From: Baylisascaris procyonis
Lineage: Eukaryota > Nematoda > Chromadorea > Rhabditida > Ascarididae
Reading direction: 5' to 3'
Assembly (NCBI GenBank): GCA_037389465.1
Contig: JAZARR010000172.1
Span: 3,573,501-3,637,500, forward strand
DNA: 64,000 nt
Of this stretch, positions 11,115 to 24,028 are shown in pieces. A model generated the notes under the pieces. The model had not been told where the DNA came from and searched no databases. It was given only the letters and a program-made list of their open reading frames with translations. Numbering within the stretch: the stretch's first letter is position 1; the number at the start of each line of letters is the position of its first letter. A program made the translations under genes and the position numbers.

Positions 11115-12262
11115 ATTGAAATGAAAAATACTTGATGAGCAGATATGAAAGAATTAATAAATCGATTTTCTTTGTATGCTTGCTCTCCGCCACATACCCT
11201 CAAGACTTCCATCATTGATCAATATATAGGAAAGTAATTTTAATAATTTACATAGCGATAGAATGCTATTGAATTAAATTATTTATAATAATATCCTTGA
11301 TAGATAAACAGAATATTTTAAAATTTAAATACATGAAATACAGAATTTAAAGGAAGTACAAGGTGTTTAATGCAGATAATGCATAGCAGATGTATGATCC
11401 ACATTACGCTTACTATTTCATTCATCGGCAACCCAAATAATTTTTATAAATGATTTTAAAAATTGATATTATTATTATTTTTGCAAAAATCGATTCTATC
11501 ATTTGATTTCTTTCCGTAGAAAGAAGAAAATTTTCATTCCCTCAAATAAAAGAGGGACATTATTGATTTCGTCTAAAAAAAAATTTTCTCACTCTTCGAT
11601 ATTTCAAATTTAAAAAAAATTATTGCGATCATTTAAGAGATCAATGAGCGAAAAATCATCTATCATAATCTATATAGAGAATTTGTTATTTAAAAAAAAA
11701 AAAAAACTGTTCGCTGTTTGATTATTTTCGATTATTATCGTTGAAAGAAGAAACCAAAATGCGAAAAAAAAAGCGAATGAAAATATCATTCGATAAATAT
11801 TTAGCACAAACGTTATCAGATTTGTTTTTTTCTCCAAAAAAATAGCGAATAGCGTTTATGTTTCTTTCAGCGACCACAATCAATTGCGAACATCTGCGTT
11901 CAATATTTTTATATATGAGTATTCCACATTGCAACCAATCCATTTTTTATTCAATACTTTATAAATTAACAATAGTAAAAGGAACTATAATGATGCTAAA
12001 TATGCGCATATGTGAGTGTCTGCCTGCGTGTTGTGCCTGTCTGTGTCTGTCTGTGTCCGTCCGTTTGGTTAGCCAATAGCAGAGAATTGAAGAATTAACG
12101 AATATATTGCTAAAGAATATGATGGATATAATTTACACTATAAGATATCTATCTTCCTAAGCTAACACTCACATTGCTCCAACACTTTAAAACTGAATAT
12201 ATTTGCTAAAATGTGCCCAAAATGACTTGCGTGAATTTTACAACCTTTCGTATTTTTAAATT

Positions 12263-12266
<4 letters not shown>

Positions 12267-12330
<64 letters not shown>
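12267..12330. repeat. (TA)n microsatellite
   Basis: An uninterrupted TA run of about 32 repeats. Confidence 0.95.
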
Positions 12331-12337
<7 letters not shown>

Positions 12338-15300
12338 CTAAATATGTATTATAATATTGATGGATATCTAAGTATTTATATTACTATTATTGTGGGTGGA
12401 TTATTGTATTTTTTGTTCTGGTTCACCTGTAATGTATATTTCACATCTGTTCCAATATACATCATCATGTAATGAAATATTCAAGCCAATATGTAAATTA
12501 ATGGACAAGTTCCATTCAACTAATATAGGATATCAGTGCAAATCTCGTTATTTACTGATAATTAGTGCAGAAATATCTTTGATAAACATATTTCATATCA
12601 TCTTCATTGATATATTTCTTTACTCATTTGTTATTTATAACAATGATTCTTTCAAAGCAATGAGAAAAGATAAGCTGCGCAGATGCAATTTATTAAGAAT
12701 TTTATTTAAGCTTATACAAGTAACATTTAGGTTGAAATAAAAGGTGAAATACGCTAGGAAGTTTGGCACAATATGTGTTTTTTTTTTCATTCCAACTCAT
12801 CAGTTCATCTATCTGCTCAAATGTGTAAATGAAGAAATATTTCAAAGAGGTTGACATCGAACATTCTTTCAGGAACGTTAAATCCATCAAACTAATCGAC
12901 TGCACAATTTTCAAGAAAAAAACAAAACAAAAAGAGGATCGGATGAAATAATGTTGCATATGTTTTCGCCGATGTGATTGTTCGTCTTAAGAAACTTCAA
13001 CTAAAAAAAGTGGAAAAACACGCCAGAGAAATTGGCAATGCGCACGTTTCAACCACCCTCACAAATAACCCAAAAATAAAATATACTTTAACTAATCCCA
13101 ACGCCTATTTCAAATGTTTTAAAGTTAACGAATCAACATGAACCATGATATGAAATATTTCTGTGTGATGCATATTACAATCAACAAATCTCATATCTTC
13201 AACTTCACTGACTCCCGAATTGAAAACTTGCAAAGAAGGATATGCGCCTAGTGAGTTTGCAAAAAACGCGTAGCAGATTTGCAAAACGCATATCAAATTT
13301 ACAAAAAACGCATAGCAAAAGTTATAAAGACGCTTTAAAATCGTTTTCTATCCTAGCTGTCGTGTTACTAGTACGAGATATGCAAATGTTTATGAATCGT
13401 AAGAAACGGAAAGCAGAAAATTACCACTAGAAAGTAAATAGTCATTAAAAAAGTTTAAAGAAATGCAACTTGAGGGTGACTTAAAATGTGCAATTTGAGG
13501 GCGACAACTAAATCGTTAAAGCTTAAAATGCAACAAATTAGTGAATAAGTTGTAATGTGGGTGATCTAGTAAAGTAAGTTAACTTGAAAAGAAAATCAAT
13601 ATAACAAAAAAAAGGAAAACGATCGAAATTCTAAGGCATTCCAAAAATGAGACACTCACTATGAATTCATAAAGAAAATAAAAGCTTTCCTAGAAAGGCA
13701 ACTATTCAACTCAGATTTTGAACCATCATAATATTTACAAGTTTTAAGACTTCAAATGTTATATGATTTTATTTAAAATTGGTGCATCTGAATAAAGATA
13801 ATCACTTCATATGGAAAAAAGATTAAAAGAAGTAACATTTGTAGCGATCCAGAAAGTTCACATAACGAGAGATAGGATAACAAAAATCCGGATTCAACTA
13901 TTCGAATATCTCAATTTTAATGGAACGTTATTAAAAAATAATTCATTTATTTTCAGTAAGAGCAAACGGTGTGACTTCGAATGAAAGGTTGAAAATCAGA
14001 TTTTTCGAGTCGATAATCGAGGAAAAAATTTCCAAAAAAATTTATATTTGATTCCTATTTTTAGTGAAAAAAAACATAGTTGATAACAAAAAACTTCACT
14101 AAAGTAAAATTGATTAATTGAAACGATTTTCAATTACGAATAAAAGCGTAGAATTTTATGCAATTTATACTCATTTTATTAAGTTCAATTCTATATTTCT
14201 TAATGAGACGTTTAATTTTGAATGAGCGGCAATGAATGGCGAGAAAATTGCAAATTTAGAAATCGATCTGAGAACGGAAATTAGGAATTGGGAATTAAAA
14301 TGAAATGGAAATTAAATTGGAAGCGCGAATTGGAAAATTCAATTGAGAATTAGGAAGGGTGAAAATTTGAAACCTGAGTAAGGAAAATTTAATTTTATTC
14401 CTAAGATGGCGCTGGGAATGTCGCTGAATTTCAACAGATCTTCAATTTTAGAAAAGCCTGATGTTGAATCGACAACTTTTTTAATGAACACATTAATTAT
14501 TTTATTGATCATGTTTAACAATTTTTTATTATAATTGCAATTGTTTATTGTAATCATAAATATTATTACAAAGTTTATTAGTCACATTGTTTAATGCGCA
14601 ACTTATCATATCATCTACTATCACATCAAATTATAGGGTCTATAAGCATAATCTGTTATTCATCTTAAAGCAGATAATTTACTACAGTGATTCATACCTC
14701 TCAATGATTGATTCAATGCCTTAACATTTGTTCTATATTACACATTCCTTAAACAGTTGCAAAAAAGTTTTGCAATTAAAGTACCGCAAATTCACTTGCA
14801 TACCTTATTTATTGTCTTATTGATTATTAATAAGCTCCATAGTCCAGTAATAACCTTGAAATCAGTCAAGATATGCCACTCTTTGACAAAACTGTCCATA
14901 GTTTCAATAATTTCTTTGTAATCATCATCCCAAATATAGAAATTATTGGAAAAAATTAATTTATACTTGAGCAAAATTGAGCTATATTCAGGGCAATCGA
15001 TTTAGAGGAAAGAAGAATTGAATTGTACTTAAATATTTCAAACTTTACTTTAAAGTATTGTTGTTGTTATTGTGTTGCTTGTTTATTTCATCCGTTCATT
15101 TCTCATCTATTCCTGTGCGAATAAAAAAACCTCACAAAATATAATGGCTATGAAATTACATATAAAATATTGAATCTTTACCAAAAGAGAATTTAATAAA
15201 GTAAAAAAAAGGAATAAATTTATTGAAATATTTCTTTGCAGTTAGTGTTGGGGAAAAAAAGGATAGAGAATCAAACAAAGAAAGACAGGCGTCACAATAA

Positions 15301-15515
15301 TTGACAGAAAGGCTGTGGTTCGTATTCGGTTAAAATGTCAAAAAGCATTTTCCACATGACAATGATTGATTGGCTGTGCGCTATAATAATTTACAGCCCA
15401 TATAATCGACGAAATATCAATTTCAACGCATAAACTTCGTCTATGCACTACAATGTTTGTTTCTCATGTAAGCAACTCGGCCGCTTATGCGTTGCATATC
15501 AGAAATGATAATGAA

Positions 15516-15565
15516 CTAATCAATATTGATTGCTACTGATCAATCCGTCGATCGTTATTGATTAG
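15516..15565. promoter_or_regulatory. Nested palindrome of ATCAAT motifs
   Basis: CTAATCAATA (15516-15525) is the exact reverse complement of TATTGATTAG (15556-15565). The 30-base interior holds TTGAT/ATCAA pairs and CGATCG. ATCAATA and TGATTG are the kind of sites bound by ONECUT and by PBC/Hox homeodomain proteins. Such a cluster could be an enhancer element, but the function is inference from motif resemblance only. Confidence 0.4.
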
Positions 15566-16904
15566 AATTATATCGATCGTATTTGCTGTATACACCGTTC
15601 TATACGATTTTATTAATTCCATTGTTATTATGCCTCTATAGAATTATTTAACTTTGCCCTCAACCTCAATAAACAACTTTTATATCACTTAAATATGACA
15701 AATGCCTATTCAGCTTAAATACAGAGTCAGCAGTTGTAATTCCTATTTTAATGAAATATTTTTCACTCCTTAAAATAGAGAAAAAATGGCAAAGCACATC
15801 CGAGAGGTGGCGCAATATGCATTTTCCAATTTCAACCACCAGATCAACCGGTTGCAGAAATATTGAGAAAAAAGCATCTAATAATATGCGCGTTTCTACG
15901 GCTATGGAGCAGCATTTACAAAACCTGAGTGAAAAATTTTGTTTCTATCGTATCACTATTTGCAACTGGAAATTTCGCATGCGAATTTGAATATCGTTGT
16001 AGGCTTGCTAATTTCTAAGACGCGAATTTACAAAGCCGAAAAATTCAACGATCATAGTGTTTGTTTTATTAAAAATCAACCTATATCGAATATGTGACGC
16101 AAAAAAAATTTCGAAAAACATAGTTTCAGTAAAATATGCAATTTATGCATCTTGAAAAGAAATATCTAGAAAACTAAAATCAAATAACCGCATAAAATAG
16201 TCAACAATTCCAAAAACTATTCAAGAATATGAAATTCGAAGTGTACAATTCAAATAAATTCAAAAAAAAGGCATTTTCATTATTTAAACAATTTCCATAA
16301 TATTTTCCTCTTTTTCTACCTTCTTAGACGCTCCACTTCTATTGATTTATTTTTATTTTTTATTTTTTTATTTTTTTTTTCAGAATCATAAAAATGTATA
16401 ATCTACGAGTGCAAGCAGCTTCGTTTATTTAAGTTTTATATTGTAAGTGAACGTGATAATAAAAGCAGCTTAACTATCAAATAATATCACACCCAATGTG
16501 AACTAATAAAAAAATTAAGATGGAAAAAAAATGAATAATTCATGTGGAAAACATTCTATAGGGTAAATTTTTTTTTATATCTGACTCATCGGTATTAAGA
16601 TATCCTTTGTGGAATAAAAAACTTCTCTGCTTTCATTTTATTTTTTTAGACCTTAAAATATAGTTTTTAGCTCATAATTTCGAGAAAAAAAAATCATTAG
16701 TCGACTGAAATCTTCAATGAAAAACTCAAAATTGTAATATTTTTCTATCGCTTTGAGAAATTTTCGGTTATTTTCTGGCGAAATATTACTTAATTAATAA
16801 AAGAAAAAATTAACTTAACTGAAAGAACAACAATGTTTTATTTCTTAGAAGAAAAATGAACATTTCATTTCTTCATTTTATACTAGAACTTAGATACAGC
16901 GTAC

Positions 16905-16975
16905 ATTATATCACTTACTATATTACTATATTACTATAACTTATATTATATCACTTATTATCACTATATTACTAC
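16905..16975. repeat. Degenerate TATTACTA repeat
   Basis: Repeated variants of ATTATATCACTTA and TATTACTATAT alternate over about 70 bases. Confidence 0.6.
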
Positions 16976-17335
16976 AAATATATTTAATAAAAACAATTTT
17001 ATAATGCAGAAGTAATACTTGCAAAATTATTCATAATTCAACTCTTAAAATTTAATCGTTTAAATTTCATCATAGCTACTTAGATTTATAAAGCATTCTA
17101 TCCAACGAAGATTGTCAAAGGTGCAGACATGACTACGAAACATAGAACAATGATTGCAATGAGATTGTATAACATCGTTCATCACCATATAAATGTATGG
17201 AAATTGACGATCAAAAAAAAAATGATAGATATCTCTCAATCAACGATTGCGCAGAACTTTTTCTGTGATATTGATGTGATCTTGATAACACAATCAATTC
17301 GTATAACATTGTAGAAAATATTTTTTTCCCGCTAA

Positions 17336-17343
17336 TGACGTCA
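17336..17343. promoter_or_regulatory. Perfect CRE octamer
   Basis: TGACGTCA, extended on its right to TGACGTCATCG. No gene is placed next to it, so function is unknown. Confidence 0.25.
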
Positions 17344-17606
17344 TCGATTTATTTTGTTTATCTCAGTGAATAATTGGAGCAATAGTTTAATGCGTATGAA
17401 ATTTGATAAGAAAATATATTTGCATATTAGTTTGTAGCTAAAAGATAATAAATGAAGCTATTAATGTGAAAGAATTTATTCTTAATGTATAATAAATATT
17501 ATTGCTGAAGTTAGTCAATTCGGTGAAGAGAAGCGTTGAATCGGGGAAGGTGAAATTGATAAGAAGAAATGTTTCTTCGTATGCTCTATTGATTGAAATC
17601 AAGAAA

Positions 17607-17610
17607 CAAA

Positions 17611-17641
<31 letters not shown>

Positions 17642-17718
17642 ACGAATAAACCAAAGAATAAATAAATAAACAAATGAATAAATAAATAAATAAACAAATA
17701 AATAAATAAATAAATAAA
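17607..17718. repeat. (AAAT)n microsatellite, interrupted
   Basis: About 110 bases of AAAT units with scattered C and G interruptions, one of the longest tetranucleotide arrays in the window. Confidence 0.93.
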
Positions 17719-18726
17719 GACTAGATTAAAGTTTTCTTTTTTCATTTTTAAGGTCGTCTCTAATTTCATAGACTCTTATGCCCACTTGAACAAGGCAAGT
17801 TAAAATATATGATTAAATAATCGAAAGAAAAACTTTCTTAGTAAATATTTGATTGATAAATAATATATTGATGAAATTTCAATTGGTTGTATTTTGCTGA
17901 TGTTGAAAGCGCAAAGCATAAACAATCGAAAAAATATTGAAATATATTTTTATCAGTGAAAGAATCAATATAAAAATATATATATATATATCTATTGATT
18001 GATTTAGTGCATCAAATTGGAAAAAATTTGACATTTCTTTCAATGTCCTCATTTTTCTTCGATACGAAAAAATGAAGAAATTCTTGGTAGACCGTTCACG
18101 AAACTTTCATAAATGATGAAGAATATTCTTATCTATAGTACTGATTTACTTTATATATTATGAAGAATTTTTTGAATTTTTTTGCGAATAATTTTTAGAA
18201 TCGCTTTTACAATAATGCGCAGATTTATATTTAAGCAGGTAAACGAAGAAGCGATTAGATGAACCTGTCTCAGAGCCTACAGGCTTAGCTGATTTATAAC
18301 TTGGCTTGCTCATCAAACAACCTAGATAGTGAGCATTTTTATTTGAGGAAAAGAAAATGATGTAGTAAATAATAAGAAGACAGAAAAAAATATTAAAAAA
18401 CGATGTGTAATAATATAACATGTATTATTTATGAAAATATGACATAAATAATACTTTTTTTTTTCCGGCGAAAGGGCTTTTAATTTACTAGAAATAGCGT
18501 AATACAACTTTGAAGTGAAGGAAGTGTTGTTGTATGATCACATGGATGCTGCTGTACGATGAAACTGCGAAAACGAACATAGCCGTTGGCTGTGATAATG
18601 ATATATTGTTAACTGTATGTCAGTAATAAAATGCTGTATTACTGTAAAACGTTTGCCTCAAACGAACGGTGTCGGATAACTAGAACTGTTGATGGCAATA
18701 ATGATAACAGTGTATAATTGATAGCA

Positions 18727-18747
18727 ATAAATAAATAAATAAATATA

Positions 18748-18802
<55 letters not shown>
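18727..18802. repeat. (AAAT)n followed by (AT)n
   Basis: A compound microsatellite: about 20 bases of AAAT units, a short spacer, then about 52 bases of pure AT. Confidence 0.93.
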
Positions 18803-18804
<2 letters not shown>

Positions 18805-20562
18805 GCGAAAAAACACTATAACACGAAAAAAACATTAAAAGTAAGTACATATTTTGTGGAATTGCTGTATAACTGCACAAAGTTTCGAAGTGTGGTATCC
18901 GATGGCAAAAGTTAGCAGGAAAACGCGAGCACACGAAAGATTATCTGTGACATTGGCGAGCAACGATCCGAAGGTATTTCAGCAGGCGGCGACTCACCGC
19001 AAAAAAAAAGCGAAACACTCTGTTGCCACACAACCATTCGAACACATTCCAGCTTCGTCTAAAAGCACCACTTACCTATGAAATCATTTTCTTTCATATT
19101 TTTATGCTTTTCAAAAATATTTTCAATGTTATTTACAATTATTGCTGGCCATCTCATATATTGGAGAATATATTGGCTTTTTTTAAGAAAACATTTTTCT
19201 CCGCTTACATAAATATGATTAGTAAAGAGACTTGTTTACCTAAATTAGCTATTTGATTATGCGTATCTGAGAAACAATTTTTGCATTACCTTACTAATTG
19301 AAAGCATCCGAAGATACTAATGCACCTGAATTATTGAATAGTATTATTCAAAGAAAATAAGCAACAAGACAGACGAATATGAAATAAATTTGCAAGAAGA
19401 ATGAACGAGTTGAATGATGACATTAGAATCGATGCACGATGATTCAGTAAAGTTTTATCGCTTTTAAAGTGTCATCAACCTATTCGATGAATTTTGATAG
19501 AATCACCTATTTGGGTAATAAATTTCCCATATGTTCGACAATTTCTAGAGCAATCTACTCGGATGAATCAAACGAATGAATTGTGATGCAAAAAAACCCT
19601 CGCAAAAATCGAATAATTCGAACATATTTCAGTAATTCTCGTTGTGAAAAAAATAAATTCATTATTTTATTATTCATTTAAAAATTAATTCCTTCAAAGT
19701 TCAATATTTTATAAGTAATAGAAAAAATATTATTGTTACGAATAGTGGGAAAAAATTTACAAAAAATACCGAATGAAATAAATGGAAAATATTTGAAATT
19801 TATTCAAATTCAACAACACTAATAAAATGTGGAAATTTTAATTTCAGTTACTCAAAAATTTAAACATTATTCAGTATAAACGAAATGCTCAACGAATAAA
19901 GAAAAAGATGACGCACAAACAATGCAATGACTTTGTTCAGTATGACTCAATCAGGCATAAACATTTTCCGTTCTAATTTTATACAATATTGTGCAATGCT
20001 GAAATCTATCCATCTATAAGAGGCTTTACACCTATTTAATGATGCGTTATTTTAACGATTTTATAATGCATTTGGAAATAGAGGGATTTAAGAGAAGAAA
20101 TGAGATGAAATCCATATGCGATCAGCGTTAAATACTCAAAAATTTCGACATTCTGCTATGAAAAACCCCCTCCCCATTCCCCCCTCGGCATTCATTTTCT
20201 ACTCGCCTTCCTCGTCTTTCAACCCTCTATGCGGTTTTCTACATCAATTCGTATAAACTATGATAGCATCGAAGACTATAACAGTATAGAATACTATTTT
20301 TTAAAGAACTACGTCATATTTCCTGAGGAACAAAGATTCATTTCTTCCTTGTAGATAGCAACGATATTCGGAAGTCGAACTTGATGAATACGGGAGAGGG
20401 AAATACTAAAAATAAAGCCATCGAAAAGTTCGAATTGAAAACAAAATTACGAATGAAATAAACAATAAACGATGAATGTTGTGCACTATGCACTAAACCA
20501 CTAAGCAATACAACGACAATCGGCCATTGCAATCGCTGTTGATCGCCAGGTCTCCTAATTTG

Positions 20563-20570
20563 TGACGTCA
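20563..20570. promoter_or_regulatory. Perfect CRE octamer
   Basis: TGACGTCA followed by GCAATT. No gene is placed beside it. Confidence 0.25.
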
Positions 20571-21174
20571 GCAATTTTCACTATTTTTTGACCAAAAAAA
20601 AAAAAAAAATTGAAAAATTTCTCATTGCCAAATGACAATAAATATTATAAAATTTTTTTTTTCAAATTTTAATTCAAATTTTCAAATTTAAATGACAATA
20701 AAATATCAAATTTCAATAGTCTTTCTTAATTTTTCTTTTGCAATGAAGTTTGTACCACCCAAAAAAGCGGTTTTTTAAAGTGTTTGTTCGCATTGATTGT
20801 AAACAGAAAATGAAGCTAATTCGTTACACAATTACCGATTGGAAAAGTAATGCCTATACACTGCATTGATCGGAAATTACTAAAAAAAAAAAAAAACGAG
20901 TTTTCAAGAGCTAAGAATTCAACAGGTAAACCTTAAATTGAAAGTTTTCATGAGAATTTAAATAATTTAGATTTTTTTTTTTTTAATTTACCAAAAATAA
21001 TTTAGAATCGTTTGAGTGTATAGAAAGTCTAGAAAACAAAATTTTTGATTTCACTTTCAACTAGATCGTAGAAAATTTTTGAAAATGAAATAAGTCGTTT
21101 AACTGAAAATTGTAAGGTGATGAAAATTGAAAAAAGTTATAAAATCTGATGTTGAATATTTCTTAACAATTATG

Positions 21175-21210
21175 ATTCAATTATGAGTGAATATTCAATT
21201 ATGAGTGAAT
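21175..21210. repeat. 18-bp perfect tandem duplication
   Basis: ATTCAATTATGAGTGAAT occurs twice in direct succession (21175-21192 and 21193-21210) without mismatch, which suggests a recent slippage event. Confidence 0.85.
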
Positions 21211-23120
21211 AAAATGATGTGAAAAAAAATTTGAAATTCTCCGAAATAAAATACTATTTTCTACGAAGTAAAAGAGAAATAAAACAAGAAAATTGAGCCT
21301 TTTTTTCATCATATATATTTTCAATTTGAATAGAAAAAATTATGCATATTGCATAAAACAGCTTGGAAATTTTAAATTATATTTAAATATAAATTATTTA
21401 TTCAAATATAAATTATTATAACTTTACATTATTACTTAAAATACTTTATAATTAATTACATAACTAGAATTAAAAAAAATTTTTAGAAGAGAAAAAACAC
21501 ATTAATGCGTTAAGCATATACGTAATGCAAACACTTATTGCCACTAATTTGTGAGGTGAAATGCACTAAACAATGAGTATAAACAAGAGGCAATGTGCTC
21601 TTCTGAAAATTATTTTGCCACTCATTTAAAAAACCAATTTTTCACTTCCGCTATTTCGCAGCAAACATTTCTATGCATAGGCATACCTATATAAGCATTC
21701 TACTAAAGAATATTGCAGAAATAAGAATATTATTCAATTATTTATTGAAGAAATAAATAATTTAATGCTAATTATTAACCATCTGAACTCATATGAAATC
21801 TTATTGATCATTGTTTTATTACTATTATATTTATATGAATTATTAAATAATATTTAGAATTTATTCAAATATTTATAGGGAACGCTTAAATATTCTATAA
21901 TAGTGAGCACTATGAAAATCAATACAGTTTCAAACTTCTAAACAAAACGAACTTAGCGACGACCTTTGGATGAATTATATGCAAGGTGAAGGTACATGTG
22001 TATTTTGTTGCATACCAACTTTAAAAGGATATGCACCATAATTTCAGTGAAAAAAAAAATATCAGAAAAAAAATATGATTAATGTAAATGCAGATATAAA
22101 TACGAATATGAATATTAATTTTAGTTTTGATTTTAATTTTAATCTCATTTAAAATTCAATTTAATTATGTAAATAACGTATATGCATATATGAATATTAT
22201 TACATATATGTACACACATGATATATAATATTACAAACTCAACATTTTAAAATCACCTATTGAACCAACGGTGAAATGAGGGTAGAGGACGATTTTTCAA
22301 TTTTTTTCAAAATTCTATAAAGGAAATATGATCCAAAAAACGGTAAAAATGTAACACTGATATCGGGTTGTTTACATATGTCAATTTTTATAATTTTATA
22401 ATTTATATTGCTTGCTCTATTCAAAACAACAATTATAGAAAAATGCATCGGAAATAGTTCACTTCTTTAATTCATTCCTCTGATTGCATGAGAAGCTGTG
22501 AGTTCAGGACTAAGCCAAGAAAGTGGCGGTAGTGATGTTGACCTTCATATCTTCAATCATCTCCCCTCTCCTTCCTTTCAACTCGGAATATTGTTGTATA
22601 TCGAGAGATCGTTCATAGAGGGTTTTTCTGACTTCTGAATGAATGAATTCTTCCACTTTTCAAAACCATACAGGAAGACGATTTTTAACAATTCAAGGAT
22701 CAACCTCTCCCTCCTCCCTTCTCGTTCCTCACTTCGGCAAAAGTTCTTCAAGACATCTAGCAAAGTTATTTTGATTAAATGGAGCAGTTTTTTAATGCTT
22801 AGAGAATTTTTGAGCTATTAGAAAGGAAATTTTAAATTGAAACTTCAGGGAAGTCGCTTTTAGCAGCTAAGCGTTCAACACTCCTTTGCTGAAAGCATCC
22901 TTCCTACATCATCGTTTCGTGGATTTGCATTGTTGTGGATAATCGGTGATATTTTGTTGCGTTATGTTGATATTGCTTCTATGCATATTTGTGTGTGCAT
23001 ATACCGCATTTCTAGTAATTTCAACCTATGCGCTACAAAGCTTCGATTATGAAGTTTAGCAAATGATCCAAACCATAGATGATATCTGGTTGAAGTATGT
23101 GATTGACCTGTATTCCCAGG

Positions 23121-23213
23121 TATCAGCTTTCGGGCTTATCTACACCTCCGTTACCGGCTTTCGGGTTGGTCTACACCATCAGTACCGGCCATCAGATTGG
23201 TCTACATCTCTAC
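23121..23213. repeat. 31-bp minisatellite, 3 copies
   Basis: Three imperfect copies (23121-23151, 23152-23182, 23183-23213) share TACCGGCTTTCGGG and GGTCTACA segments. A decayed fourth copy may continue to about 23230. The period is not a multiple of three, so it is not a coding repeat. It lies about 0.8 kb upstream of the CAND1 start. Confidence 0.85.
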
Positions 23214-23997
23214 TACCAGCTTACCGAATAATTATCATTTGCAGCGCCATCTTTCGGGCTGATCGGCCAACTTTGAAAAAAAAAGATTGATATATGTCTA
23301 TGGCGAAAAAATTTCCATTTTTTTGCCCACTGATTAGTCCACATTTTGCATTCGTTTATCTCAAAGGTCAATTCTTCCGTACAGTTTTTGTATGAGCGGT
23401 GGGATCAGTTAAAGCCTGTTTATATTGTTTTATGCTTTTTTCTTTGTCATTTGGTGGCAGTTTCCGGAAGTGGATGGTCTGTTGAGCACAATTGCTAAAA
23501 CACCTGTCTTGACGGTTTTTAGGTAAGTCTTTGAACTTATTTCCATAATGAGTATTCCATTATAACCTGTTTCAAGCCTATAAGTGACCTGTATTAACTC
23601 AACGATTGAGGTCTTATTTGAAGAAGTTAACATTATTATGCATTCTTTTTAAAGCTGTAAAATTAATTGTTTAATTGAGAAATCGCTACGTCGACTATTG
23701 CAAATGTATTTACCTATTCATGACCTATAGCATGCATTTTTTTCGAGTTTATTAGAGATATTTCTTAAGAATATATTCTAGAAATGATAGAATAAAAATG
23801 TATGCTATAAGCTTTTCTTAGAATGCTTTATTTTTTTATGTAGATGAGTGTCATTTCTTCCCACATGTTATATTTTGGTACCTGAGTTAAACCAGGTTGC
23901 ATTTAAGTTCGCGCCAGGTTTAACCTACATCTTAGTATCCCCATTCGAAATCGTACATAAATTCACTGTATCGACCGATCAGGTGAGCAAAAAGAAA

Positions 23998-24003
23998 TTT
24001 CAG
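23998..24003 (+). promoter_or_regulatory. Candidate trans-splice acceptor of CAND1
   Basis: TTTCAG, preceded by AAAGAAA, lies 25 bases upstream of the inferred CAND1 start codon (24029). Nematode SL acceptors usually match TTTCAG and lie this close to the ATG. The in-frame stop TAG at 24005-24007 shows the upstream sequence is not coding. A GT donor-like site (CAG|GTGAGC) about 20 bases further upstream is too close to form an intron with it. Confidence 0.5.
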
Positions 24004-24028
24004 GTAGCAAGGATTGAGGAGTGGGAAG

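Larger units (their letters stand above)
10518..23997. other. Non-coding gene desert before CAND1
   Basis: About 13.5 kb without a supported exon. It contains AAAT and TA microsatellites, a nested palindrome rich in ATCAAT/ATTGAT (15516-15565), perfect CRE octamers at 10948, 17336 and 20563, a short 18-bp duplication (21175-21210) and a 31-bp minisatellite close to CAND1 (23121-23213). A slightly GC-richer patch at about 18900-19075 is open on the plus strand but lacks convincing splice partners. Confidence 0.5.
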
